Source of the DNA: Agrococcus pavilionensis RW1
GTDB lineage: Bacteria > Actinomycetota > Actinomycetes > Actinomycetales > Microbacteriaceae
DNA: 33,411 nt
Direction: 5' to 3'
NCBI RefSeq assembly: GCF_000400485.1
Contig: NZ_ASHR01000041.1
Span: forward strand, 1 to 33,411
The position numbers and the translations under genes are program-made. Shown in pieces: positions 15,901 to 22,987 of the stretch. A model generated the notes under the pieces. It did not search any database. It saw only the letters and a program-made list of their open reading frames with translations, and was not told where the DNA came from. Position 1 is the stretch's first letter. Each line of letters opens with the position of its first letter.

Positions 15901-16782
15901 ATGGGGGACATGCGGCGCGGGCATCGGATCCTCACGGTCGCCGCCGCCGTGCTCATGAGCGCGGCGCTCGCAGGCTGCGGCGCACCCGCCATGCCGAGCC
16001 CCACCGACCCCGGGCTCGAGACCGACGTCCCCGCGCCCGGCGTCGCGCCGCCCGACGCGCTCCCGGCCGTGGGCGGCCACGGGGGCGAGGCGCCGGGCGT
16101 GCGGCCACGGCCGCAGGAGCAGCGCGCGGATCCCGACGAGCCGGAGGCTGGACCCGCGCCGTCGCCGTCCGCTGAGCCCGCCCGGCCGACGCCGACCCCG
16201 ACGACCGCACCCACCGCATCCGCCGCCCCGAGCCCCTCGCCGACGCCGCCGGCGGCCCCGCGCGCGCTCGTCGACCTGCTCGTGGACGCCGGCTCGCTGC
16301 CCCCGCCGACGTGGACCGAGGGGACGTGGGCCGAGCTCGCGGCGCCCGGCTCCGTGCCGGTCGGCGAGGCGATCCCGCACGTGGCCGTCGCGCGCACGGC
16401 GAGCGCCGAGTGCGCCGCGGCCGCGGGCGCGGTCGACGGCGCTGCGAGCGAGGCCGCGATGGTCGCGCTGTCGACGGGTGTGGAGCGGGGCGGCGTCTTC
16501 AACGTCGCGGTGCTGCGCTACCCGAGCGCCGCGGCCGCTGCCGACGGCATCGCGGCGCTGCAGGCGCTCGCGACCACGTGCGACGGCGCGGTCACCGAGT
16601 CGGGCACGTTCGCGGCGCCGCCCGTCGCGCACGGCGCAGCCGTCGCGCTCGAGTCGGACGATGCGGCGCTCGTCGTCGACGCCGCAGTCGTCGGTCGCCA
16701 CGTCGTCGCGGTGCTGCACGAGCGCGCTCCGGCCGAGGCGGTCGCGCTGCTGCTCAATGAGCAGGTGGCGCGGCTCGGCTAG
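15901..16782 (+). CDS. Proline-rich lipoprotein, function unknown
   Basis: The 293-residue protein has a lipoprotein signal peptide (RRGHRILTVAAAVLMSAALAGC, lipobox LAGC), giving a membrane-anchored Cys near residue 25. A long Pro/Ala/Ser/Thr/Glu linker follows (about residues 26-118, with PTPTPTTAPTASAAPSPSPT), as in wall-spanning actinobacterial lipoproteins. The ~170-residue C-terminal domain (LVDLLVDAGSLPPPTWTEGT to LLLNEQVARLG) has two Cys (SAECAA and TTCDGA) that could pair, in a layout resembling PknH-sensor-like extracellular domains; this likeness is weak. ATG 15901 and ATG 15910 are both possible starts. It directly precedes the Rhs island. Confidence 0.8.
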   Translation: MGDMRRGHRILTVAAAVLMSAALAGCGAPAMPSPTDPGLETDVPAPGVAPPDALPAVGGHGGEAPGVRPRPQEQRADPDEPEAGPAPSPSAEPARPTPTPTTAPTASAAPSPSPTPPAAPRALVDLLVDAGSLPPPTWTEGTWAELAAPGSVPVGEAIPHVAVARTASAECAAAAGAVDGAASEAAMVALSTGVERGGVFNVAVLRYPSAAAAADGIAALQALATTCDGAVTESGTFAAPPVAHGAAVALESDDAALVVDAAVVGRHVVAVLHERAPAEAVALLLNEQVARLG

Positions 16783-17012
16783 CACGCTGGGAGCTGCTGC
16801 CGATCCTGGGGAGCGCGGCGACTTCGCGCGGACGGGGTCTTCGTACTGCCATGCCACCTTCACCGCCGTCGCGCATCCCTCGGAAAGCAGTCGTTCTGCA
16901 CGAGACTCCGGGTGGCCAAACTGCTGCAGGCGAGGCCGTCTTGCGGTCGCCATGAATTCGTTACCAAGCCGTGATCACCGGCGATTCTATGAAGCGTCTA
17001 GCATCTGGCTAG
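16783..17012. other. Intergenic junction at the left edge of the Rhs island
   Basis: There is no gene I can support in these 230 bases. Base composition changes here from uniformly GC-rich to mixed (for example GAATTCGTTACC and GATATTCG). An in-frame TAG at 17010-17012 closes the Rhs reading frame upstream, so the 5' part of the rhs gene is absent. TCTAGC/GCTAGA (16997-17002 and 17008-17013) form a 6-bp inverted repeat at the junction; no transposase or att site is recognisable. Confidence 0.5.
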
Positions 17013-17060
17013 ATATTCGACTCGGCCCACCCGGTTCAGCCGGAAGCCCCTGTTCCTGGA

Positions 17061-18947
17061 GTGGCCGTGCTGCAATCGCTGACGCGCATTTGCGTCGCCG
17101 ACGGCGCCGTCGCCGGCAGCCCGAACGCTTCGACGATCACGACCACGACGGATCTGCTCGGCCGAATCACCCGCTACACCGACGTGTGGGGCACCGTCAC
17201 CACCCCCACCTACCAGGCACTCACCGGCCGACTGCTCTCGACCAGCACCGTTCCGCCAGGCCAGGCGGCCGAGACGACCGCGTTCACCTACGACCGCGAC
17301 GGCAAGCCCACCAGTGTCACCGTCCGCGGGCAGGTGTACGCCACCGCGACCTACGACAGCCTTCAACGGCTCGCCTCCGTCGCGTACCTCGGCGGGGCGA
17401 CGCTCGGTGCGATCGGCCGCGACGCGGCCGGCCGCACCACCGGACAGACCTGGTCGTTCCCGAATGCGACGGCGATCACCGAGACCGCGGCACGGTCCCA
17501 GTCCGGCCGGATCGTGCAGCACGCGATCGCCCGTGACGCCACCACCCACCGCGCCACCTACGGGTACGACGCGGCCGGGCGGTTGGTGACCGCAGCGATC
17601 CCCGGCCACCAGCTGACGTACGAGTTCGGTCAGGCGGGCGGGTGCGGCCCGAACACGGCCGCGGGTCGCTCGGGCAACCGCTCCCGGCTGGTCGACGTGT
17701 GGACCGCGCCCGGGCAGGCGACCCGCACGACGACGACCGCGTACTGCTACGACTGGGCTGACCGGCTCACCGGCACCACCATCACGAACCCGATCCCGGG
17801 CGCGAACACCGTCGCCGACGGGCTCACCGCGGCGGAGCTCGCCTACGACGCCGCCGGCGCCACGACGAGGCTGGCGGACATGGCGATCGGCTACGACGCC
17901 GCCGGCCGGCACGCCTCCACCACCTATGACGACGGCTCCACCGTCCGCATCCAGCGCGACGCGACCGGGCGCATCGTCGAGCGCACCACCGACCCCGCGG
18001 GAGCCGCGCCGCCGGTGTCGACCCGGTACCTCTACGCCGGCGACGGCGACGTGCCCTTCGCCCAGACCAGCGGCGGCACCCTCACCCGCGAGATCGCGCT
18101 GCCGGGCGAGGCGCAGGTCAGCCTGACCGCGACGGCCGCGACCTGGCAGTACCCGTCTATGCTCGGCCACACTCTCACCACCGGCGACGGCACCACCACC
18201 GCGGACGGCGTGCAGCTGTGGGACCCATACGGGCAACCCCTCGACGCAGCAACGTATGCGATCGGCACGACTGTCGCGGAAGACACCGGTCAGGTCGCCG
18301 GCCACACCGGCTGGCACCAAGCCGCCCTCAAACCCGCAGAGACCGTCGGCTCCACCACCATGCTCGAGATGGGCGCACGCCGCTACGTCCCAGCCCTCGG
18401 CAGGTTCCTGCAAGTCGACCCCGTGGAAGGCGGCGTCGACAACGACTACGTCTGGCCCACCGACCCCATCGGCAAGAACGACCTCAGCGGAAACGCTGAC
18501 TGGATGACCGTCCTGGAGGTCGGTCTGACGGTCGCTTCCTTCATTCCGGCGATTGGTGCAATCGCACTTGCTGCTCGTGTCGCCTTCCTCACGGTTCGAA
18601 TTGTCAGAGCGGTCGCGGTCTTGACGCGCGGCGGGCGCACCGCCAACCAACTGGTGGAGACAGGAGTGCGAGCCGGCGGGATGGCGGGTCGAGCTGCCTC
18701 CAACATTGCGGCCAGGATCACATTGCGGGGCGGAACTCGAGGCGTTGCGAATAATGGTGCAAGAATGATCACACGAAACAACCTGCAGTGGCGATCGCCG
18801 GTCTATCACAATCTAGGTAGAAGGTACGGAGGCTATCAGTACTCGTCGAACTTTGGCTACTCTGCCTCTGGCAGGCTGGAGCGCGGCGCGATGCAGAATC
18901 TTCACATCCGTCATGGTGGGAGGGCGCGGCAATGGCTTCTGTTCTGA
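17061..18947 (+). CDS. 5'-truncated Rhs/YD-repeat protein with C-terminal toxin-like tail (tip 1)
   Basis: The 628 residues from GTG 17061 (open from 17013) hold YD/Rhs repeats such as GRITRYTDVWGT, FTYDRDGKPT, YGYDAAGRLVTAA, IGYDAAGRHASTTYDDGS and IQRDATGRIVERT. The canonical core end follows: ARRYVPALGRFLQVDP (V455) and DPIG (468-471). From about residue 478 a ~150-residue tail begins with a hydrophobic segment (VGLTVASFIPAIGAIALAAR) and ends in a basic Tyr/Gly/His-rich stretch (GGYQYSSNFGYSAS, HIRHGGRARQWLLF). That is the polymorphic-toxin layout, but I do not recognise the tail. Full-length actinobacterial Rhs/WapA proteins are usually well over 1000 residues with a signal peptide; neither is present, so this is probably a 5'-deleted remnant. 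It overlaps the next gene by 16 bp. Confidence 0.8.
   Translation: MAVLQSLTRICVADGAVAGSPNASTITTTTDLLGRITRYTDVWGTVTTPTYQALTGRLLSTSTVPPGQAAETTAFTYDRDGKPTSVTVRGQVYATATYDSLQRLASVAYLGGATLGAIGRDAAGRTTGQTWSFPNATAITETAARSQSGRIVQHAIARDATTHRATYGYDAAGRLVTAAIPGHQLTYEFGQAGGCGPNTAAGRSGNRSRLVDVWTAPGQATRTTTTAYCYDWADRLTGTTITNPIPGANTVADGLTAAELAYDAAGATTRLADMAIGYDAAGRHASTTYDDGSTVRIQRDATGRIVERTTDPAGAAPPVSTRYLYAGDGDVPFAQTSGGTLTREIALPGEAQVSLTATAATWQYPSMLGHTLTTGDGTTTADGVQLWDPYGQPLDAATYAIGTTVAEDTGQVAGHTGWHQAALKPAETVGSTTMLEMGARRYVPALGRFLQVDPVEGGVDNDYVWPTDPIGKNDLSGNADWMTVLEVGLTVASFIPAIGAIALAARVAFLTVRIVRAVAVLTRGGRTANQLVETGVRAGGMAGRAASNIAARITLRGGTRGVANNGARMITRNNLQWRSPVYHNLGRRYGGYQYSSNFGYSASGRLERGAMQNLHIRHGGRARQWLLF
18324..18503 (+). 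repeat. Rhs core-end repeat, copy A (180 bp)
   Basis: The segment from GCCCTCAAACCCGCAGAGAC to GCTGACTGG encodes the end of the Rhs core and is highly similar, without gaps, to copy B at 19975-20154 (offset 1651). Both copies start on a codon boundary of their reading frames. It marks the boundary between conserved core and variable tail. Confidence 0.85.
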
Positions 18948-19732
18948 TTGGCCGCGCTCGTGCCGGGACCATTGCGGCTCGTCTAGTCTCGGGCGCAACC
19001 GAAAAGGAAATTGCCGAGCTGGCTCAGGCGGACCCCGAGGTGATCCTGACCTGGACTGCTCAGCTCAGCGATCCCCAAACGCCAGAGGACGTGCTGGTGC
19101 AACTGCAAGGAACTGGATCGGAGATTCTGAGTCAGATGCGCGCCTGGGACATCGAGTGGCGCGAGTTCAATGAACCAGCTGTGCGCTCCTACGTGTTCTC
19201 CCCGCCCTGGCGAGAGGCGGGGACTGGTGCACCCCCGGGCGATTGGTTCGAGGGTGAGCGCCGGCTCGCGAAGCAACTGCAGAACTGGCCAGACGACGTG
19301 CCCCTGGATCTGCTGAGTAGTTCGACAGTGCTTGGACTAAGCGCGCTGATTGGAACCGAAGCCAGCGCCACGCTGTCGTCCTTGTTTCGATGGGCAGAAT
19401 CTCGAGAGTGTCAGATTGCGGTCTTCCCGAACCCTCACTCGCGTTCTGTTGGTGTGCCGGTGAAGTCGCCGGAGCAATTGTTGGCACTCTGCTCGGAGCG
19501 TTTGAAGGCGATGCTTGATGAATGGACGATGCCCTTGGCTAGGCGGGTGGTTCGGCGCCGCCTACGGCTCCTTGCGAAGCGCTCACTAAACTTGTTGGAG
19601 TTCTTCGAGAATACTTATGATGCAGGAATCGTGCTGAGAATTGTTTCTAGCTCCGAGTTGTATCATGGACGCTTAGAGTGGCGTACTCTTGAGGCGATTG
19701 CACGGATTCCATTCGAGGCGCCGTCGACGTGA
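18932..19732 (+). CDS. Putative immunity protein 1 (unrecognised)
   Basis: The 266-residue soluble protein begins at ATG 18932, inside the end of tip 1 (16-bp overlap), with a GGGAGGG ribosome site at 18918-18924. Small genes overlapping the end of an rhs toxin are normally immunity genes, which is the basis of the call. I see no known domain. The N-terminal ~75 residues look helical (GATEKEIAELAQADPEVILT); later segments are YVFSPPWREAG, AVFPNPHSRSVGVPV and a basic RRVVRRRLRLLAKRSLNLLEFFEN helix. Codons such as TTG, AAT, TAT and AGA are frequent compared with the flanking genes, indicating horizontal origin. The stop is followed directly by the orphan tip ATG (TGATG). Confidence 0.7.
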   Translation: MASVLIGRARAGTIAARLVSGATEKEIAELAQADPEVILTWTAQLSDPQTPEDVLVQLQGTGSEILSQMRAWDIEWREFNEPAVRSYVFSPPWREAGTGAPPGDWFEGERRLAKQLQNWPDDVPLDLLSSSTVLGLSALIGTEASATLSSLFRWAESRECQIAVFPNPHSRSVGVPVKSPEQLLALCSERLKAMLDEWTMPLARRVVRRRLRLLAKRSLNLLEFFENTYDAGIVLRIVSSSELYHGRLEWRTLEAIARIPFEAPST

Positions 19733-20607
19733 TGAGACCGGAAGCAGCGGGTGCCGCGATCGGAACCCACCAGCGGGGCATCGCGGTTCGAGAAACGCAT
19801 TCGAGCGGCGGCTCGCGTGTCGCGCAGAGATCGCTCAGTCGACCAGCCAGTCGTGGCGCGTCCGGCACGGCTGGTGCCAGCGAGCCGACCGCATCTGGGC
19901 CTGCTGCTGCGCACGCCCGGCCAAGTAGCGCCGCTCGTGCGGGCCGCGTATGTCGAGCGTGTTCCGCAGATGCAGCCCTCAAACCCGCAGAGACCGTCGG
20001 CACCACCACCGTGCTCGAGATGGGCGCACGCCTCTACGTCCCAGCCCTCGGCCGGTTCCTGCAAGTCGACCCCGTCGAGGGCGGCGTCGACAACGACTAC
20101 GTCTGGCGCACCGACTCCATCGACAAGAGTGACCTGACTGACGAAGCTGACTGGGAAGCCGCATGGAACATCGCCGATATCGCGCTGACCGTAGCATGTT
20201 TCGTCCCAGTGCTAAACGTAGTTGCCGCACCGATACGGTTCATTAGCCTTGCGGTGCGGTTGACGAGAGGCCTTTCGACGGTGCAACGGCTCCGCACCGC
20301 GCGCGAGGCGGTAGGAGTGATCCAACAAGCACGCCGGTGGCGTAGGGGAGCGCCGTTGGCCAACCCCATAAGCGCTCGCCATCCAACCATCACCGCGAGC
20401 CGTCGAGCGGCTCACATTGCAGCGGGCACACTCGTTGCCCGCAGCCGTCTCACACGAACCTCCAACGGCCGAGGAGCCCTCCTCAACAACAGTCAAGGTT
20501 GGATGAGGAATTACTCCGGCCGAGCAGGCGCGGGCCGCATGGTGCTTGGTTATAGGGGCGGCTCGCCATATGGACCGCACGGCCTGAATGTGCGGATGTA
20601 CTCGTGA
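19732..20607 (+). CDS. Orphan Rhs C-terminal tip with a second toxin-like tail (tip 2)
   Basis: The frame starts at ATG 19732, sharing one base with the stop of immunity gene 1. Residues 1-81 (MRPEAAGAAIGTHQRGIAVR onward) are Arg/Ala/Ser-rich and resemble no Rhs sequence; this is probably displaced non-coding DNA read in frame. Residues 82-141 match the core end of tip 1 (ARLYVPALGRFLQVDPVEGG). The tail, residues 141-291, again opens with a hydrophobic segment (IALTVACFVPVLNVVAAPIR), weakly like tip 1. It then diverges to a basic region and ends GYRGGSPYGPHGLNVRMYS. No signal peptide or YD repeats are present. It is best read as a silent or displaced toxin cassette that can be joined to the core by recombination. 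Toxicity is inferred from position only. Confidence 0.7.
   Translation: MRPEAAGAAIGTHQRGIAVRETHSSGGSRVAQRSLSRPASRGASGTAGASEPTASGPAAAHARPSSAARAGRVCRACSADAALKPAETVGTTTVLEMGARLYVPALGRFLQVDPVEGGVDNDYVWRTDSIDKSDLTDEADWEAAWNIADIALTVACFVPVLNVVAAPIRFISLAVRLTRGLSTVQRLRTAREAVGVIQQARRWRRGAPLANPISARHPTITASRRAAHIAAGTLVARSRLTRTSNGRGALLNNSQGWMRNYSGRAGAGRMVLGYRGGSPYGPHGLNVRMYS
19975..20154 (+). repeat. Rhs core-end repeat, copy B (180 bp)
   Basis: The homology with copy A (18324-18503) begins abruptly at GCCCTCAAACCC and continues ungapped to GCTGACTGG. Upstream sequence is unrelated to the Rhs core, which marks a recombination breakpoint near 19975. The reading phase is the same as in copy A. Confidence 0.85.
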
Positions 20608-21344
20608 TGCTCAGCACGGGACGGCAGGAAGTCATTGCGGCCGGGCTCTCCGCAGGTCCGATCGACAGTGCTCTCGTACATTTCTCGCGCGGGCGGTATC
20701 ATCGGGCAGCTCGCGCAACCTTCGTGCAAGTCGAGACCTGGACGCCCTATTGGTACGAGCTCAGCATCGACTACCACGAGATTTACGCGGATGATGTCGA
20801 GGCGATCCTCACCGGCTCGGCGATATTGGCCGAGGGCGAACTAGCCGCTGCAGTGCGCAAGCTCGTGTTTGGTGAGGTGCCAGGCGCGATGGTCGATGGT
20901 CGGCTGGTGAGTGGCCAGGTTCGAGACGTGCGCCCGGCCGGGCCCCTAGCCCCAGCGGAAGATGTGCTGCTGCGCTTCGTCCGTGGCCATGCGTTCTTCC
21001 GAGCAATGGCAGACGCGGTGCAGTGGCCCGCCCCAGTGGAAGCCCGCCTAGAGCGGCTTGCACACCACGCCGCTGAGCTGTCGCAGGTTCGCAGAACCAT
21101 CTCGGAGCTGGTGCGGATCGCGGACGCGAGCGCTTCGGGCGACTTCACGCAGGTCCGATGCCTTGCCGCATGGTTCTCGACCGCCCTAGTCGCCGGTGAG
21201 TCGGGCGTGCAACCTCTGCGCGCTGTGCTCGCCGACACGCGCGCGGTGGCTGCTTGTGCGCTCGGCCACGGGCAAGTCTGGGTCTCGTCTGAGTGGTCGC
21301 CTGAAGTTCAGCGCCTCGTACAATTTGCCACACCAGGGCCGTGA
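20607..21344 (+). CDS. Putative immunity protein 2 (unrecognised)
   Basis: The 245-residue protein starts at ATG 20607, overlapping the tip 2 stop by one base (TGATG); an in-frame GTG lies at 20604. It has no signal peptide. The N-terminal part (AGLSAGPIDSALVHFSRGRY, QVETWTPYWYELSIDYHEIY) looks mixed alpha/beta; the middle (LERLAHHAAELSQVRRTISELV) is helical. I do not recognise a family, and I see no convincing similarity to immunity protein 1, as expected when each immunity protein matches a different toxin. The role is inferred from its place directly after tip 2. Confidence 0.7.
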   Translation: MLSTGRQEVIAAGLSAGPIDSALVHFSRGRYHRAARATFVQVETWTPYWYELSIDYHEIYADDVEAILTGSAILAEGELAAAVRKLVFGEVPGAMVDGRLVSGQVRDVRPAGPLAPAEDVLLRFVRGHAFFRAMADAVQWPAPVEARLERLAHHAAELSQVRRTISELVRIADASASGDFTQVRCLAAWFSTALVAGESGVQPLRAVLADTRAVAACALGHGQVWVSSEWSPEVQRLVQFATPGP

Positions 21345-21356
21345 CTGGAGTGCGCT

Positions 21357-21498
21357 CCCTGTCGAAGGCGGCATCGACCACGACTACGTTTGGCTTAGCG
21401 ACCCCATCGGCGAAGAGACGTCAGGAGGTTCTCGGGTACTTCGGGGTTCGTGGTGCTGGGCGTCGGTGGCGCACTGGAGATCGTGGCTCGTGAGCTAG
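21357..21498 (+). pseudogene. Vestigial third Rhs core-end fragment (tip 3 remnant)
   Basis: Starting 12 bp after immunity gene 2, the frame reads LPVEGGIDHDYVWLSDPIGE. This is an evident match to the tip 1 core end (PVEGGVDNDYVW.TDPIG). Similarity runs over about 57 bp (21357-21413); the frame then continues without resemblance to any toxin and stops at TAG 21496-21498, overlapping the stop of the convergent gene. It is probably the scar of a lost third toxin/immunity module and the right edge of the island. Confidence 0.75.
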
Positions 21499-22349
21499 AC
21501 CTCGAGGATGCGTCGCAGCTCGGTGTCGAGCGGCGAGCGCGGCAGCTCCGTGCCGTCGACGCTCGTCACGGCGGCGACGAGCCGACCCGACGAGAGCAGC
21601 CACGCGCCGTCGCTCGAGAGCAGGTCGGCCGGCTCGAGCCGCTCGAACGCGACCTCGATGCCCGCGCCCGGCGCCGCGGCCATGAGGTGCTCGAGGGTGA
21701 GCGAGGCGAGGATGCCGTCCTGCGGCGGCGTGAGGAGCCGCCCGCCGCGATCCACGACGAGCGTCGACGTCGGCCCCTCGAGCAGCTGCCCCGCGGGCGA
21801 GACGAAGACGACGTCGTCGAAGCCCCGCTGCGCCGCGTGCCGCTTCGCCGCCATGTTGATCGAGTAGGAGAGGCTCTTCGCGCCGGGCAGCAGCCACGGC
21901 ATCGACGCGACCTCGTCGCCGTCGTGCCCGCGGCCGAGGAGCGTGATCGAGACGCCCTCGGCGCGCTCCCGCAGCACGCCGACCGAGATCGGCGCCATGA
22001 GCGCGAACGCGGTCGGGTCCCCGCCCGACTCCGGCCCGCGGGTGAGCACGAGCCGGATGACGGCCTCGGGCTGCGCGTCGAAGTCCCACGCCGCGAGGAG
22101 CGCGTCCATCGCTCGGCCGAAGCCGGCGCGGTCGGGCTCGGGCAGCTGCAGGATCGCCGCCGAGCGCGCGAGCCGGTCGAGGTGCGCGTCGCGGTCGCGC
22201 ACGATGCCCTCGCCATCGGGGCCGCGGCGCGCGAGCGCGGCGTCGAAGACGCCGTCGCCGCGCACGACGCCGAGGTCGTCGGCGCGGATGAGCGGATGCG
22301 TGACGTCGGCGAGGGTGCCGTCGAGCAGGGCGAGCAGCGGAGCGGTCAT
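21495..22349 (-). CDS. pabC: Class IV aminotransferase, aminodeoxychorismate lyase-like
   Basis: The 284-residue PLP enzyme is of fold type IV (BCAT/D-amino-acid aminotransferase/aminodeoxychorismate lyase family). RADDLGVVRGDGVFDA is the N-terminal signature, Lys158 in LLPGAKSLSYSINMAAKR is the likely PLP lysine, and LLEGPTSTLVV is the phosphate-binding region. The size and the lysine position fit aminodeoxychorismate lyase, which makes p-aminobenzoate for folate, but other class IV aminotransferases look alike, so the symbol is provisional. ATG 22349 is preceded by TACGCT at 22361-22356 with six bases between: probably leaderless. Its 3' end abuts the Rhs vestige. Confidence 0.8.
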   Translation of the reverse strand: MTAPLLALLDGTLADVTHPLIRADDLGVVRGDGVFDAALARRGPDGEGIVRDRDAHLDRLARSAAILQLPEPDRAGFGRAMDALLAAWDFDAQPEAVIRLVLTRGPESGGDPTAFALMAPISVGVLRERAEGVSITLLGRGHDGDEVASMPWLLPGAKSLSYSINMAAKRHAAQRGFDDVVFVSPAGQLLEGPTSTLVVDRGGRLLTPPQDGILASLTLEHLMAAAPGAGIEVAFERLEPADLLSSDGAWLLSSGRLVAAVTSVDGTELPRSPLDTELRRILEV

Positions 22350-22355
22350 GCGCTC

Positions 22356-22361
22356 AGCGTA
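22356..22361 (-). promoter_or_regulatory. -10 element (TACGCT) for leaderless aminotransferase transcript
   Basis: Minus-strand TACGCT is followed by six bases (GAGCGC) and the ATG at 22349. Confidence 0.45.
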
Positions 22362-22397
22362 GGCGGGCGGGATCCCGAGGCGTCGCGGCTGCGGCGA

Positions 22398-22871
22398 TCA
22401 CGGCGTGCCGGCGCAGAACTCCTGCAGCGCGACCACCCGGTCGCCGAGCTCGACGAGCGCCGTGCGGGCGCGCTCGATGCCGGCGGCGTCGCCAGAGGCG
22501 AGCGACTCCTGCGCGTCGGCGACGAGCGCATCCCACCCCGCCTGGATCTCGCCGATGCGCTCGAGCAGCGCCGGGTCGGTCACGCGCGTCTCGAGGTCGC
22601 CGACCCGCGTCGAGATGCTCCCGACGAGCGCGAGCGCGCCGAAGGGGTCGGTCGCGAGCATCTCTCCGACGCGGCCGACGTCCGTCGCGATCGCCGAGAC
22701 CTCGGCGAGCACCTGCGCGCACTGCTGCGCCTGGTCCCCGGGCGCGGGCTCGACGGTCGCGGGCGTCGTCGGCACCGGTGCGGGCGACGGCAGGATGCCG
22801 CACCCGGTCACGAGCAGCGCCGCCGCGGCTGCGAGGCCTGCGGCGCCGAGGCGGATGCGCGAGGCGGTCAT
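22398..22871 (-). CDS. Small lipoprotein, function unknown
   Basis: The 157-residue protein starts at ATG 22871 with a lipoprotein signal peptide (RIRLGAAGLAAAAALLVTGC, lipobox LVTGC). A short Pro-rich linker (PSPAPVPTTPATVEPAP) follows, then an all-helical domain with heptad-like repeats (LAEVSAIATDVGRVGEML, ISTRVGDLETRVTDPALLER, IERARTALVELGDRVVALQE). There is one Cys near the start of the domain (QQCAQV) and one at the end (QEFCAG). I do not recognise the family. The start is chosen because TACCCT at 22883-22878 lies six bases upstream; an in-frame upstream extension lacks a signal peptide. Confidence 0.8.
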   Translation of the reverse strand: MTASRIRLGAAGLAAAAALLVTGCGILPSPAPVPTTPATVEPAPGDQAQQCAQVLAEVSAIATDVGRVGEMLATDPFGALALVGSISTRVGDLETRVTDPALLERIGEIQAGWDALVADAQESLASGDAAGIERARTALVELGDRVVALQEFCAGTP

Positions 22872-22877
22872 GCGGCG

Positions 22878-22883
22878 AGGGTA
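22878..22883 (-). promoter_or_regulatory. -10 element (TACCCT) for leaderless lipoprotein transcript
   Basis: Minus-strand TACCCT, then CGCCGC, then ATG at 22871. The gap is six bases. Confidence 0.45.
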
Positions 22884-22975
22884 CCGAGGGAGGCTATGGC
22901 CGAGCCCGGCGAGCATGGGGGATAGCCCCCGCGAGGCTTCCGGGGAACCGCCGCGCGACCGCCGCTCGGCGCGCC

Positions 22976-22981
22976 TAGCGT
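22976..22981 (+). promoter_or_regulatory. -10 element (TAGCGT) for leaderless histidine kinase operon transcript
   Basis: TAGCGT, then GGAGCC, then ATG at 22988. It is divergent from the lipoprotein promoter about 100 bp away. Confidence 0.5.
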
Positions 22982-22987
22982 GGAGCC

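Noticed and set aside
16997-17013. TCTAGC/GCTAGA inverted repeat at the left island junction as an attachment site
   Set aside because: Only 6-bp arms, and I see no matching copy at the right edge (about 21500), so an att site cannot be supported.
17000-21500. Island considered as a prophage or IS-borne transposon
   Set aside because: No integrase, transposase, terminal inverted repeats or phage structural genes are visible. The content is explained by Rhs cassette stacking.
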